A stretch of DNA of 32,885 bases from an uncultured Calothrix sp. (GCA_937973965.1 CALJJQ010000144.1:1-32885), one strand, 5' to 3'; positions 10,037-18,217 are shown, counted from the stretch's first letter. The notes: generated from the letters alone by a model not told the origin. Made by a program: numbers and translations.

Positions 10037-11098
10037 TTAGGGTATACAAACTGCTTCGATAATACTGACATGGGAATTAGTGGGAATTATTTGGTTTAAT
10101 TTAAATCCAGAGACTTGAAAAAGATGGGAGAATTCTTCTAAGGTACGCTCTCGTCCTTTAGGGTACATAATTAGCATATCCAAATCTAATAATTTTCCAA
10201 AGTGAGGTTCGTTTCCTGACGGAATAACAGCTTCAATAATAATTAGTCTACCCTCAGATGAAATCGACTTCCTAATATTTTTGAGAATTTGAATGCAATC
10301 CTCATCATCCCAGTCATGAATGATGTGAGACATCATATATAAATCGCCAGTAATTGGTATCGATTCAAAAAAGTTACCTGCTACCGTTTGACAACGATTT
10401 GAAAACTCTTGATTAGTAATAAATTTTTCCGCTTCTTTTGTAATGTGAGGTAAATCAAATAATATTCCCTCCATATGTGGATTACGAATTAAAATAGATG
10501 ATAGCAATGCTCCAAAACCTCCGCCAACATCTACTATTTTTTTAAAGTTGGAAAAATCATAAACATCAACTACTTCTGCATGAATGCTTTGGGACACATT
10601 AGTCATTGCATCCTGAAATAATTTACATGATTTTGGATGGTGTTTGAGGTAATTAAAAGTGTTATCTACACCATACAAATGTTTAATTGCGGGTTCACCC
10701 GTTTTAACGACATGAAGTACATCTCCCCAGGAACACCAATGCCATTCATCACTTAACATCATTGATAATGAACGTAGGGAATTAGGATGATCTGCACGAA
10801 GATATTGTGCTGTTCCCGTCAATTTAAATGTTTTAGGTTTAGTCTCAGCAAAAATACCCATGCTTGCTAGACAGCGCAAAATTCTATATAGACTCGAAGC
10901 ATTACAAGAAACCAAGCTAGATATTTCTTCAACATCTTTTTCATCATCTTTCAATATGTCCGCAATACCCAGAGAGCAGACAACATATACAGACTGGGTT
11001 ATCCAAGGTGCTGCAAAAATTTGTAGTAGTTTACTGATGTCATTTTCATTACTAGCTTGGAGGTGACTAAGGGATTGACTATTACTTACTGTGTGCAT
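10037..11098 (-). CDS. SAM-dependent O-methyltransferase (plant/acetylserotonin-type, methyltransf_2 family)
   Basis: The 353-residue protein has the two-part layout of small-molecule class I O-methyltransferases. An N-terminal winged-helix dimerisation domain (about 20-110; SLYRILRCLASMGIF, LTGTAQYLR) precedes a Rossmann domain. The SAM motif VDVGGGFGALL lies at 189-199, FDLPHI at 214-219, and SHIIHDWDDEDC at about 257-268 contains the catalytic-base His261. Members methylate hydroxyls, sometimes amines or carboxylates, of aromatic or polyketide metabolites. The start ATG at 11098 is 67 bp downstream of the diiron oxygenase stop, and the P450 follows after 26 bp, so co-transcription is likely. 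The substrate is presumably the product of the neighbouring oxygenases. No part of the catalytic core looks damaged. Confidence 0.92.
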   Translation of the reverse strand: MHTVSNSQSLSHLQASNENDISKLLQIFAAPWITQSVYVVCSLGIADILKDDEKDVEEISSLVSCNASSLYRILRCLASMGIFAETKPKTFKLTGTAQYLRADHPNSLRSLSMMLSDEWHWCSWGDVLHVVKTGEPAIKHLYGVDNTFNYLKHHPKSCKLFQDAMTNVSQSIHAEVVDVYDFSNFKKIVDVGGGFGALLSSILIRNPHMEGILFDLPHITKEAEKFITNQEFSNRCQTVAGNFFESIPITGDLYMMSHIIHDWDDEDCIQILKNIRKSISSEGRLIIIEAVIPSGNEPHFGKLLDLDMLIMYPKGRERTLEEFSHLFQVSGFKLNQIIPTNSHVSIIEAVCIP

Positions 11099-11165
11099 AT
11101 TACTCTAAATTCAGGAAAGATTTTAAAAATTGCCGAGGAGAAGACTATAAATATACAATTTACAA

Positions 11166-11894
11166 TTAATCAGTTTGCTCATTGTAAACTTCGTCTTTGT
11201 AGTTGCAGGCAAAGGCTAAAAACTCATCTACACAGTCATAAAAGTCATCAAAAATATTCTCTACTATTTCCACTGCTTTTTGCCTTTGCCGCTCAGATAA
11301 ATTCATACTTTTAATTACATCTACAGCTTGATTACTATCAATAGTATGATTCATTTCTGCATCGTAGTGACTATTCCCAAAAAAGTGTAGATTTTTCTGT
11401 TGTTTTTCTTTTATCTCTTGAGAGATTAACATCGTTATAGGTAATGCTACATGCCATGTCGCTTCCATTGTTTCCACTGCTACTAATTTAATAACCGGAT
11501 CGGCATTATAAATATATTGAGAAACACGACTACAGAGTTGACGCGATTTAATGGTTTGATTGCTCCATAGGAAATTAATAGACTCAACGAGGTTTTGATA
11601 TTTATTAAAACCTAGTGTTTTCATATCTTCTAAAAACCAGATCCAATGCTCCCCTTCTTCTTCTGCTTGAATATTAATCAGTTTTTGAATAGGATGTTTT
11701 AAATTTCCATCATAAAACACAAATCTATTCAAATCAGCAAATCCCATTATCAAAGGTGCAGCACAGGGAATCCAAGCTAATCTTTGTATTGGACTAATAG
11801 TCGTATCTCTCAGAAAATCAAAGAAAGGATGCTGAGAAAAATCTGCTTTTTTTTGGTTAATCAGAAAATAAATTTCTTCCATGTTCAATACCAT
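11166..11894 (-). CDS. Haem-oxygenase-like diiron oxygenase (HDO superfamily)
   Basis: This 242-residue, probably all-helical cytosolic protein fits the HDO superfamily (UndA, BesC, SznF, AetD types). The ligand pattern seen is E80-x2-H83 in AEEEGEHWIWFLEDM, a central acid in ETMEATWH (Glu141 or Glu144), and H176-x3-E180-x2-H183 in SHYDAEMNH. This matches HDO H-x3-[DE]-x2-H with Glu at the acidic position. Spacing from the first to the second cluster (about 60 and 93 residues) is like UndA. The usual first Glu may be Asp54 in MGFADLN. Known members use O2 to cleave C-C bonds, make nitriles or terminal alkenes, or N-oxygenate amines; the reaction here cannot be predicted. It lies between a flavin oxygenase and a methyltransferase on the same strand. 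A second Met (11882) is an alternative start; ribosome sites are weak. Confidence 0.75.
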   Translation of the reverse strand: MVLNMEEIYFLINQKKADFSQHPFFDFLRDTTISPIQRLAWIPCAAPLIMGFADLNRFVFYDGNLKHPIQKLINIQAEEEGEHWIWFLEDMKTLGFNKYQNLVESINFLWSNQTIKSRQLCSRVSQYIYNADPVIKLVAVETMEATWHVALPITMLISQEIKEKQQKNLHFFGNSHYDAEMNHTIDSNQAVDVIKSMNLSERQRQKAVEIVENIFDDFYDCVDEFLAFACNYKDEVYNEQTD

Positions 11895-11912
11895 ATTAAA
11901 AAAATTATTGTC

Positions 11913-12015
11913 TTACAGCAGAATTCAAGAATACCGGATACTGTCATGAAAGTGTTTTCTCACAAGCCGTTAAAAATTTAAATGATTTACCACATTTATC
12001 TGCAATCTGCTGTAA
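11913..12015. repeat. Spaced inverted repeat TTACAGCAGA ... TCTGCTGTAA
   Basis: Perfect 10-bp arms at 11913-11922 and 12006-12015 enclose 83 bp and fill most of the gap between the flavoprotein and diiron-oxygenase genes. It could be a small inserted element with terminal inverted repeats, a long-range RNA stem, or a paired binding site. Confidence 0.5.
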
Positions 12016-12035
12016 TCAGCTTTTCTAGATAAGAT

Positions 12036-13649
12036 TCATGAACAAGCAGATAAATAGTTTAAACTAACTTGAAGATGTTGATATTTCTCTGAGTATGCTA
12101 AATTTTGTTTTTCTAAAAACCTGATTAACGGTTTAATATGTACATCTTCCTTCCATTCACTAGCTAAATCTTCAAGTACATGATGTTCAGAAATTAATTT
12201 ACCATTAGAATAGTGACGAATAATCGGATGAATAAAAGCACTTTGATGGGCGTTGTCAATATCATCTTTATGAACTCTGTTAATTGCAAAGGGGTCAGGA
12301 CTAGCAAAGATGATATCTAATCCAAATTCGAGGGTGATGGTGTAGTAATGTTGGTTTTTACCTAAATGGCTATCGTGAATATAATCAATGGGTATCTCTT
12401 GATAGTAATTAGCTGTTTCTCCATCTTCAGAAACAACGATTAAATCACAGAGAAATCCGGTTTGCTGCCATAGTGCGGAACTTTGATTCACCCGGTTTAA
12501 AATAGCTTTTGTTAGGTTTTCTGGAGTTGCAGCAATGGTTTGAGAGGGTATGGATTTATTGTAATATTTATGCTCTAAAATTTGATGGAAAGCGCGGATG
12601 TTGTAGCGAAATCCGTGAATAAATCCAGATTGTTTTTTCTTAAAGTCGCGCATATGGGTGAGAACACCAACAAAATAAAGGTCTTTGATGTTGATGGATT
12701 CCCATTCGCTTGTTTGAGCAGGGAAACGATTATTGATTGTTAATTCTGGTTTGCAGGATTCGTCAAAAATAGATGCATCAAAACTAAATCCTGTACAGGT
12801 AATTACACGGTCATAGACTAGTTCTTCGACTTCTCCGTTTGCATGGCCATATTTGAATGTCACGATATATTTACCGTCGTATTTTTCGATTTGATTAATT
12901 TCAGCATCAATAACGACATTTTGGGACTTGAGTTGATAGGTGTCTAATATTGTGTTATTAATTGCCCGTAAATGTCCAACATATTTTGTTTTCCAAGCCA
13001 TTGAAATGGGATGGGGACTAGCAATATGGATTTGGGATGCTGTTGCAACTAAGTTATCAGCAGTTTCAAATCCAGAGTTACCTTTTCCGATAATCAAGAC
13101 TTTTTGATTAGCAAAGTCTTCAGGATTGACAGATACATCCATGTAGTTTTCTGTCAGTTCAATTCCCGGTATGGGAGGTAGGTAAGGTTTGGTAAATCCG
13201 GTGGCTATAATTAGGCGTGATGCAGTACAAATGTGGTTATTTTGGTCAAGGATAATAAAATCTTGGTTACGACTGATTTTAACTACTCGACTGTTATATT
13301 TAACCTTGATATGGAAGCGATTTACAAAGTCGTTGATGTAGGTGACTAATGCGTCAGTATGGGGGAAATAATCACGACTATAATTTTTGAAGAGAAGTTC
13401 GTGATTGTCACTTAAAAGTGAATTCCAATCCCAACGCAGGTTAATTTCCGGGTCGTCATATCCTGTGTAAACTTTGTTGATAGAAATCAGTTTTTTGTGG
13501 CGGGGATAGTTTTTAAAAAAGGTTCCGGCACTATCTCCTGCTTCCAAAATTAAGTAGTTGTAACCAGATTTTTCTAAAAAATAGCCTAGCTGTACACCAG
13601 CAGGACCAGCACCAATGATTATATAGTCAAACTTTGTTGTCGAAGTCAT
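12036..13649 (-). CDS. FOXRED2-like FAD/NAD(P)H-dependent oxygenase
   Basis: This 537-residue flavoprotein is the first gene of the minus-strand cluster. A dinucleotide-binding GAGPAG (13-18) for FAD, a second Rossmann motif GKGNSGFETADN (about 188-199) for NAD(P)H and ATGF (149-152) give the flavin-monooxygenase layout. Segments such as YPRHKKLISINK, DWNSLL, RAINN.LDTYQLKS and SGFIHGFRYNIRAFH closely resemble animal FOXRED2, and the long C-terminal part matches that family as well. Single-component flavin oxygenases and some flavin-dependent halogenases (Bmp5, AetF) share this general architecture, so oxygenation or halogenation of a small molecule is plausible; that is inference. The protein has no signal peptide, unlike ER-resident FOXRED2. 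The ATG at 13649 is preceded by a weak AGGTG. The 141-bp gap to the next gene carries a spaced inverted repeat. Confidence 0.85.
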   Translation of the reverse strand: MTSTTKFDYIIIGAGPAGVQLGYFLEKSGYNYLILEAGDSAGTFFKNYPRHKKLISINKVYTGYDDPEINLRWDWNSLLSDNHELLFKNYSRDYFPHTDALVTYINDFVNRFHIKVKYNSRVVKISRNQDFIILDQNNHICTASRLIIATGFTKPYLPPIPGIELTENYMDVSVNPEDFANQKVLIIGKGNSGFETADNLVATASQIHIASPHPISMAWKTKYVGHLRAINNTILDTYQLKSQNVVIDAEINQIEKYDGKYIVTFKYGHANGEVEELVYDRVITCTGFSFDASIFDESCKPELTINNRFPAQTSEWESINIKDLYFVGVLTHMRDFKKKQSGFIHGFRYNIRAFHQILEHKYYNKSIPSQTIAATPENLTKAILNRVNQSSALWQQTGFLCDLIVVSEDGETANYYQEIPIDYIHDSHLGKNQHYYTITLEFGLDIIFASPDPFAINRVHKDDIDNAHQSAFIHPIIRHYSNGKLISEHHVLEDLASEWKEDVHIKPLIRFLEKQNLAYSEKYQHLQVSLNYLSACS

Positions 13650-14481
13650 TAATACACCTATTAGTTAGCTAATGGTAGTTATCTACTTACAAAACTTACA
13701 CACTGAATAGGGATTCACATGATTGCAATGAAAGAAAGCATTTTCATCATCTACTTCCTTCTTCTGATAGGCATATAGGTATTCACTGAATTAGCTTTTG
13801 CCTGACTAACCAACATTATTAATTATTTATTAAAAATAATATATCCGTAATATAAGGTATTTTAGAACTCATAATCTGACCAGTTTCACTGTAAGTAATA
13901 TTATTTACTTACAGTAATTTAATTCTGAAGGAGGATGCTTACTTTTATCGGGTATGAATCAAGAAAAAGATGAAAAGGTAAGCGCTGGTAGTTCATCTTG
14001 AATCGTATGTATTAATTCTTCATTGATGCAAGACACATAAGGCTGAAACTTGCATTGGAAGCGAATCCCTAAAACTTACAGGGAGCAGGGATTAGAAGGA
14101 AAATTAATCTTTCACTCAAGACTCGTTACTTATACCGATTCCAAAAATATTTACAACACGTTCAGAATATGAGGTATATCGCAATATGAGACGCAATATA
14201 TCGCATTTGGTCAAACAAAATTCATTTGTTGTATTCTTTTTTCTAATTGCTATTACTTGTGAGAAATCCCGGTTAAAAATTTGGAACAAACCGAATTATG
14301 TCATAAAATCTTGACAAATAATACTGAAAAAATCTGGTTCGTTCCCGGAAATATGGGTTGCAAAACCAATAATACCAAGATTCTAAATAAAGTAAAAATA
14401 TATACATCAAGCAAATATTATGATATTAAATATTGAAAAATATACCAATAGAAAGGTAGACAAAGCGATCGCATTTATAGG
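13650..14481. other. 832-bp intergenic region upstream of the oxygenase cluster
   Basis: No gene is supported. The region holds five copies of ACTTACA (13685-13691, 13694-13700, 13890-13896 inverted, 13907-13913, 14074-14080). Other features are a 28-bp palindrome, a hairpin with 8-bp arms (aagatgaa ... ttcatctt, about 13967-13999) and an AATCCCT ... AGGGATT stem near 14064-14094. The cluster promoter should lie between 13650 and about 13750, but no -35/-10 pair stands out. Confidence 0.6.
13888..13915. promoter_or_regulatory. 28-bp inverted repeat ACTGTAAGTAA-N6-TTACTTACAGT, possible operator
   Basis: The 11-bp arms are perfect and the half-site core ACTTACA is repeated as a tandem pair (13685-13700) just upstream of the flavoprotein gene and once more at 14074. 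The arrangement suggests sites for a dimeric regulator. No regulator gene is adjacent. There is no T-run, so it is not a terminator. Confidence 0.45.
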
Positions 14482-14907
14482 CTAAGAGAATTTGTGCCTA
14501 GATTCGCAGACGCGTTTGATAATAGGTTGGAGCGATCGCAACTCAATTTTGGTGATCGCTTCATTGATATCGACCCAAACTCGTAAGCGTTGACCAGCTT
14601 CTGGATAGTTTTCACATAGAGATTCCACGCTCAGGGGGTACATATGAACGCGATAAGTTTTACCCTTTTTGCGATATTTGTAACAACCGATTTTTTTGGA
14701 CTTGACTTTTCCGTTGATACCTGCTTCTTCCCAAGCTTCCTTCGCAGCAGAATCAGGGGGTGTCATCCCCGTGACAATTCCACCTTTGGGAAGCACCCAT
14801 TTTTGATGTTTACGATTAGTAATGAGCAAAACCTCAAGTTTCCCATCCTGAAGACGGTAAGGAATCACTCCAGATTGTTTGAGGATTTTGTTGGATTTTT
14901 GTCCCAT
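14482..14907 (-). CDS. Nudix hydrolase with an altered Nudix box
   Basis: The 141-residue protein has the Nudix fold landmarks: SGVIPYR near the start, WVLPKGG, the box helix KEAWEEAGI and a late VWVDINEA strand. Family enzymes cleave nucleoside diphosphates linked to another group; this short form with PKGGI resembles diphosphoinositol/diadenosine-polyphosphate hydrolases. Set against G-x5-E-x7-REUxEExGU, the sequence reads G42-x5-M48-x7-K56-E57-A-W-E60-E61-A-G-I. The metal-binding EEs are kept, while the first Glu is Met and the Arg is Lys. Activity is likely but the substrate is unclear. The start is well supported by AGGTGA 4-10 bp before the ATG at 14907. It stands alone, between long spacers. 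Confidence 0.9.
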   Translation of the reverse strand: MGQKSNKILKQSGVIPYRLQDGKLEVLLITNRKHQKWVLPKGGIVTGMTPPDSAAKEAWEEAGINGKVKSKKIGCYKYRKKGKTYRVHMYPLSVESLCENYPEAGQRLRVWVDINEAITKIELRSLQPIIKRVCESRHKFS

Positions 14908-15359
14908 ATCACCTGGTTATATAATTGTGAATACGGTTATTTGGGAAAATCCGAAAGTCGTCTTCCCCATTCTCGGATGAATCTTATATGCTTTTTGTCG
15001 ATTCCGCCACTGATTTCGAGTATTTTTTTAGACTACAAAACCTGGAGGGAAATTTACTTAAATTCTTTTCTTTTACAAGAGATATTTATGAAAATCAGAA
15101 TACTCTTGATAGTATTATTTAATACAGGAGACAGAATACAGGAGAAAGCTTACAGTTGATCACGTTATATAAACAAAAGTTGCAAAGATGAGTCAGGGAT
15201 GAAACACATCTCTGCCCAAAGTACCTAAATATGTGAATTCAGCATGGTAATATATTAAAATAGGGTCAATAGTTGTTGCAGGTTGTTCTAGATCACCGGA
15301 TGTTAATTATAAGATTGTGTATCCTGTAGAGAAATCAAGTTTTAACCTGTGGAGGGCTG
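14908..15359. other. 452-bp spacer between divergent genes
   Basis: It should carry the promoters of the Nudix gene (leftward) and the 71-residue gene (rightward). A short direct repeat atacaggag occurs twice around 15122-15143. A TATCCT near 15319 could be a -10 element for the rightward gene. No further gene is seen. Confidence 0.5.
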
Positions 15360-15575
15360 ATGACTCCCAATATTATGCGTCAGCTATGGTCGATTGTCGA
15401 AACCACTCAAACCAAAATGCTGTTGCAAATGGATGATGCAAGTTTGGTACAGTGGCTGGAAAAACAAACCCAAATTCAGGCATCTCTGGATAATTACGAT
15501 GCGGACTTTTTGCGGGATTATATCCGGTCGAGATTACCTTTGATTCGGGAATTGGCCTATGAAAGAATGGGATGA
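15360..15575 (+). CDS. Small hypothetical protein, 71 residues
   Basis: I do not recognise a named family. The protein is helical in appearance and mildly acidic, without membrane segments or cysteines. Its latter part has a conserved-looking pattern (LVQWLEKQ, LDNYDADFLRDYIRSRLPLIRELAYER). The start is well supported: GGAGG lies about 8 bp before the ATG (tggagggctgatg). It resembles the many short conserved cytosolic proteins of cyanobacteria with no assigned role. An overlapping out-of-frame ATG frame at 15559-15612 (17 residues) follows, but there is no evidence that it is used. Divergent from the Nudix gene; no operon partner is seen. Confidence 0.75.
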   Translation: MTPNIMRQLWSIVETTQTKMLLQMDDASLVQWLEKQTQIQASLDNYDADFLRDYIRSRLPLIRELAYERMG

Positions 15576-16679
15576 AGCGATTTTGGATTACTTTTCGCTC
15601 GATCCGCACTAAATGCGTCTATGGATTTTGCATTAGAGGAAGTTGATTCTGGAGATAAACTGTATCCCTAAATCCTGGATTTACTGGAAATAATCTATAC
15701 TTCGTACACTGAGTATCGGTAGTAGTGCAAAATTAATTATACTTTTTCAATCTAATTTGCTTTAACCGTAAAGCTGATACTTAGATTGTTTCAATCACTC
15801 TATTCGTAGTAAAAAATACATATTTAATTTTGCTGATGTGCTTATTTTACTTTGGGTTTGTTGACAGGTGACATTCCCTAGATTTCTCACAAGATTTTCA
15901 ATGTCCTGGGAAGTCTATATTTTCACCCGATATTCTACATCTAGGAGTGTTAATCGGTAATTACTTAAAACTGACTAAAGTATAACGCATAAATTATACT
16001 GTAAATTATTGGTGTTTAGACACAAATAACTATATAAAGTATCATTATCATATACCTAATTGTGACTGTTAGGGTATGTGGTTTTCATATTTTCCTCTGG
16101 TATTTCATTACATAAGTTTTGAGGAGTCTATTGTTGTGGCTTTAGCCAGAAAAAAGCTTTAATCTCAAGTGCTAAAGCGCTACTATATGCCTTTCTTTAC
16201 TCTTCATCGATACCAACCAGAAGCATACACCGACTTTCCGATGGCGTTGTTTTTTTACGCGTGTGCTTTACCGCTAACTTTATACTTTCACGCAAAAGTC
16301 AACAAATTTTGACTTTACCTCTTCAGTAATAGTTCATGTAAACTATTAAATATACATTATGTCATCAAAAATTGACATAGGGATCGAAAAAAGGCTTGAA
16401 AAATCGTCAAGGGGAGCAAAATCCCTACCAGAGGGTATTGATCCCGACCAGTGATTAGCGGTTAATATTCAGTAACAAATTAAGTTTTCAAAAAAGCGAG
16501 TTGCATTACGCGTGTAGTTAGCAACTTCTGTGTATTGCAAGCTCAAAAGCATCGCTTTGACAAAAAAACACCATAGACAACATATCAACACATCCAAAAA
16601 TTGCGGGGAAGAATGCTTGCATTTACCTAGATAAAAACCAAGGAGAACAAAATCGTAATAATAATACGAGGCGAAAGTT
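15576..16679. other. 1.1-kb spacer with a structured leader for the DUF4912 gene
   Basis: No gene is supported. Small inverted repeats are present: GCTTTA-accg-TAAAGC (about 15758-15773), ATGTCA-N8-TGACAT (16359-16378), and a set of complementary segments at about 16490-16560 (AAAGCGA ... TCGCTTT; AGTTGC ... GCAACT). These could fold in a long 5' leader of the gene at 16680. A purine-rich AAGGAGA at 16640-16646 is too far from that start to serve it. A repeat-like GCTAAAGCGCTACT lies near 16170. Confidence 0.5.
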
Positions 16680-17921
16680 ATGGCACAAGAACGCCCACCA
16701 TTAGAGGAAATGACCTTAAGGCAGTTGCGTAAAGTAGCAAGTGCCTACGGAGTATCACGGTATAGCCGGATGCGCAAAGCGCAACTACTAGCAGCAGTAC
16801 AAGAAATAGAACGTACTAAATTTACACCCAACCAATCTCGTTCGCTGGAGGCACAGGAAGTCGTGGAAGCATCAAAATTTGAGTTAGGACAATCGAATGA
16901 CCGTTTAGGGGAAGACCTAACGGGGGTTGACGAGTTTCTAACAGATTTACCCGGTGGTTATGGGGAAAGTCGGATTGTTTTGATGCCAAGAGACCCCCAA
17001 TGGGCTTATGCCTATTGGGATGTGCCCATTGAACATAAGGAGGAACTACGTCGTCAGGGTGGACAGCAACTAGCATTGCGCATCTACGACGTAACCGATA
17101 TAAACCTTGATCACCAAAGTCCCCACAGTATCCAGGAATATCCCTGCGATGAAATGGCGCGGGAATGGTATTTACCGATACCTGTGAGCGATAGAGATTA
17201 CGTCATCGATATTGGTTATCGTTGTGCGGATGGTCGTTGGTTGGTGTTAGCTCGTTCAGCGCGGGTGCATGTCCCTCCTGTGTATCCCTCCGACTGGATT
17301 GAAGATATATTTGTCACCGTTGATTTCAACGAAGACCTACGGGGTAAAACCATCTACGAACTCGTACCTCCAGCGAAGAAAATGGCGACTGCGGGTGCTG
17401 CTGGTAACGCAATTTACGACCAAATTTTTGGTATGGCAGAATCGGCTGAAGCGATGCGGGTTGCGGGTTCCTTATTTGGTTCGATGCAGCATGTTCCCGG
17501 TTCAGTGCGTCCAGAACAAGCAATTAGTTCCTACGTCTTTCCATCGGGTGTGGGAATGTGGGCTTTACCAACAGCATCGGGTGTAAATATGTCCGGTGTG
17601 GGAATGTCCGGTGTTGGTTTCTCTGGAGATGTTCCCATGCGTCCCCGGAAATTCTGGTTGATTGCCGATGCGGAGTTAATTGTCTACGGTGCAACGGAAC
17701 CAGATGCAACGGTGACAATTGGTGGTCGTCCCATCAAGTTGAATCCGGATGGTACATTCCGCTTCCAAATGTCGTTCCAGGATGGGTTAATTGATTATCC
17801 AATCATGGCGGTTGCTGCGGACGGGGAGCAAACCCGTTCGATTCACATGAAATTCAATCGCGAAACACCTTCTCGGAATACCAACACCAAGGATGAAGCG
17901 GTTTTCGAATGGCTTTCGTAG
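16680..17921 (+). CDS. Rho_N / DUF4912 / Ig-like domain protein
   Basis: This 413-residue protein starts with a Rho-N/SAP-like helical module (about 11-45; MTLRQLRKVASAYGVSRYS, KAQLLAAV), known from nucleic-acid-binding proteins. DUF4912 (about 95-215) follows, with RIVLMPRDPQWAYAYWDVP, CDEMAREWYLPIP and VPPVYPSDW. A short Gly/Met/Val repeat (GVGMWALP...GVNMSGVGMSGVGFSG, about 285-320) leads into a C-terminal beta-rich segment (about 325-400; DATVTIGGRPIKLNPDGTF) like bacterial Ig/glucodextranase-type domains. There is no signal peptide or membrane helix, so it is presumably cytosolic. The function of DUF4912 is not known; a nucleic-acid-linked role is suggested only by Rho_N. The ATG at 16680 has a weak GAGG about 10 bp upstream. 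It is monocistronic and converges on the rhomboid gene. Confidence 0.88.
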   Translation: MAQERPPLEEMTLRQLRKVASAYGVSRYSRMRKAQLLAAVQEIERTKFTPNQSRSLEAQEVVEASKFELGQSNDRLGEDLTGVDEFLTDLPGGYGESRIVLMPRDPQWAYAYWDVPIEHKEELRRQGGQQLALRIYDVTDINLDHQSPHSIQEYPCDEMAREWYLPIPVSDRDYVIDIGYRCADGRWLVLARSARVHVPPVYPSDWIEDIFVTVDFNEDLRGKTIYELVPPAKKMATAGAAGNAIYDQIFGMAESAEAMRVAGSLFGSMQHVPGSVRPEQAISSYVFPSGVGMWALPTASGVNMSGVGMSGVGFSGDVPMRPRKFWLIADAELIVYGATEPDATVTIGGRPIKLNPDGTFRFQMSFQDGLIDYPIMAVAADGEQTRSIHMKFNRETPSRNTNTKDEAVFEWLS

Positions 17922-18012
17922 GTAAAGTCTAAATCTTGCGAGAAAAAGTCATAGGTGGGCAGTATCTTCTCGAAGATTACTGCAAAGAAAAGTAGGTCTC
18001 CATATTTAGCTT

Positions 18013-18045
18013 GTAGTTGCGCCAATAGCGCTAAAGCGCAACTAC
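18013..18045. repeat. Hairpin GTAGTTGCGC-N13-GCGCAACTAC
   Basis: Perfect 10-bp arms lie between two convergent genes. The core AGCGCTAAAGCGC in the loop is itself palindromic and related to the GCTAAAGCGCTACT stretch near 16170. It could stop transcription from either side by structure, but no T-run follows. It is most likely a dispersed repeat. Confidence 0.6.
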
Positions 18046-18107
18046 GAGCAAATATTAAGTCGCAATGACGTAAATGCATACTGATTGCGTAATCCCTGTA
18101 ATTAACA

Positions 18108-18217
18108 AATTCGTAATCAAAGACCCAATTATCATTCAATTACGAATTACGTACGCGAAGCGTTGCCGTAGGCTATTACTTAGCTTGCTTGCCGCGTAGC
18201 GGGTATTACGAATTAAA
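18108..18217. repeat. Repeat cluster: ATTACGAATTA copies around GCG-rich palindromic repeats
   Basis: ATTACGAATTA occurs at about 18140 and 18206, and its inverted form AATTCGTAAT at about 18108. Between them lie GTACGCGAAGCGTTGCCGTAGGC and GCCGCGTAGCGGG, typical Nostocales dispersed repeats. The cluster ends at the rhomboid stop codon. Confidence 0.55.

Noticed and set aside
13954-14001. 15-codon frame M-N-Q-E-K-D-E-K-V-S-A-G-S-S-S upstream of the oxygenase cluster, possible leader or precursor peptide
   Set aside because: The nearby GAAGGAGGA is about 15-20 bp away, too far, and sits next to another ATG with a 12-codon frame. There is no core-like residue pattern and no maturation enzyme. 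It is too short to support.
15559-15612. 17-residue frame overlapping the end of the 71-residue gene
   Set aside because: No ribosome site and no similarity. It could be a frameshifted end, but the upstream gene ends normally.
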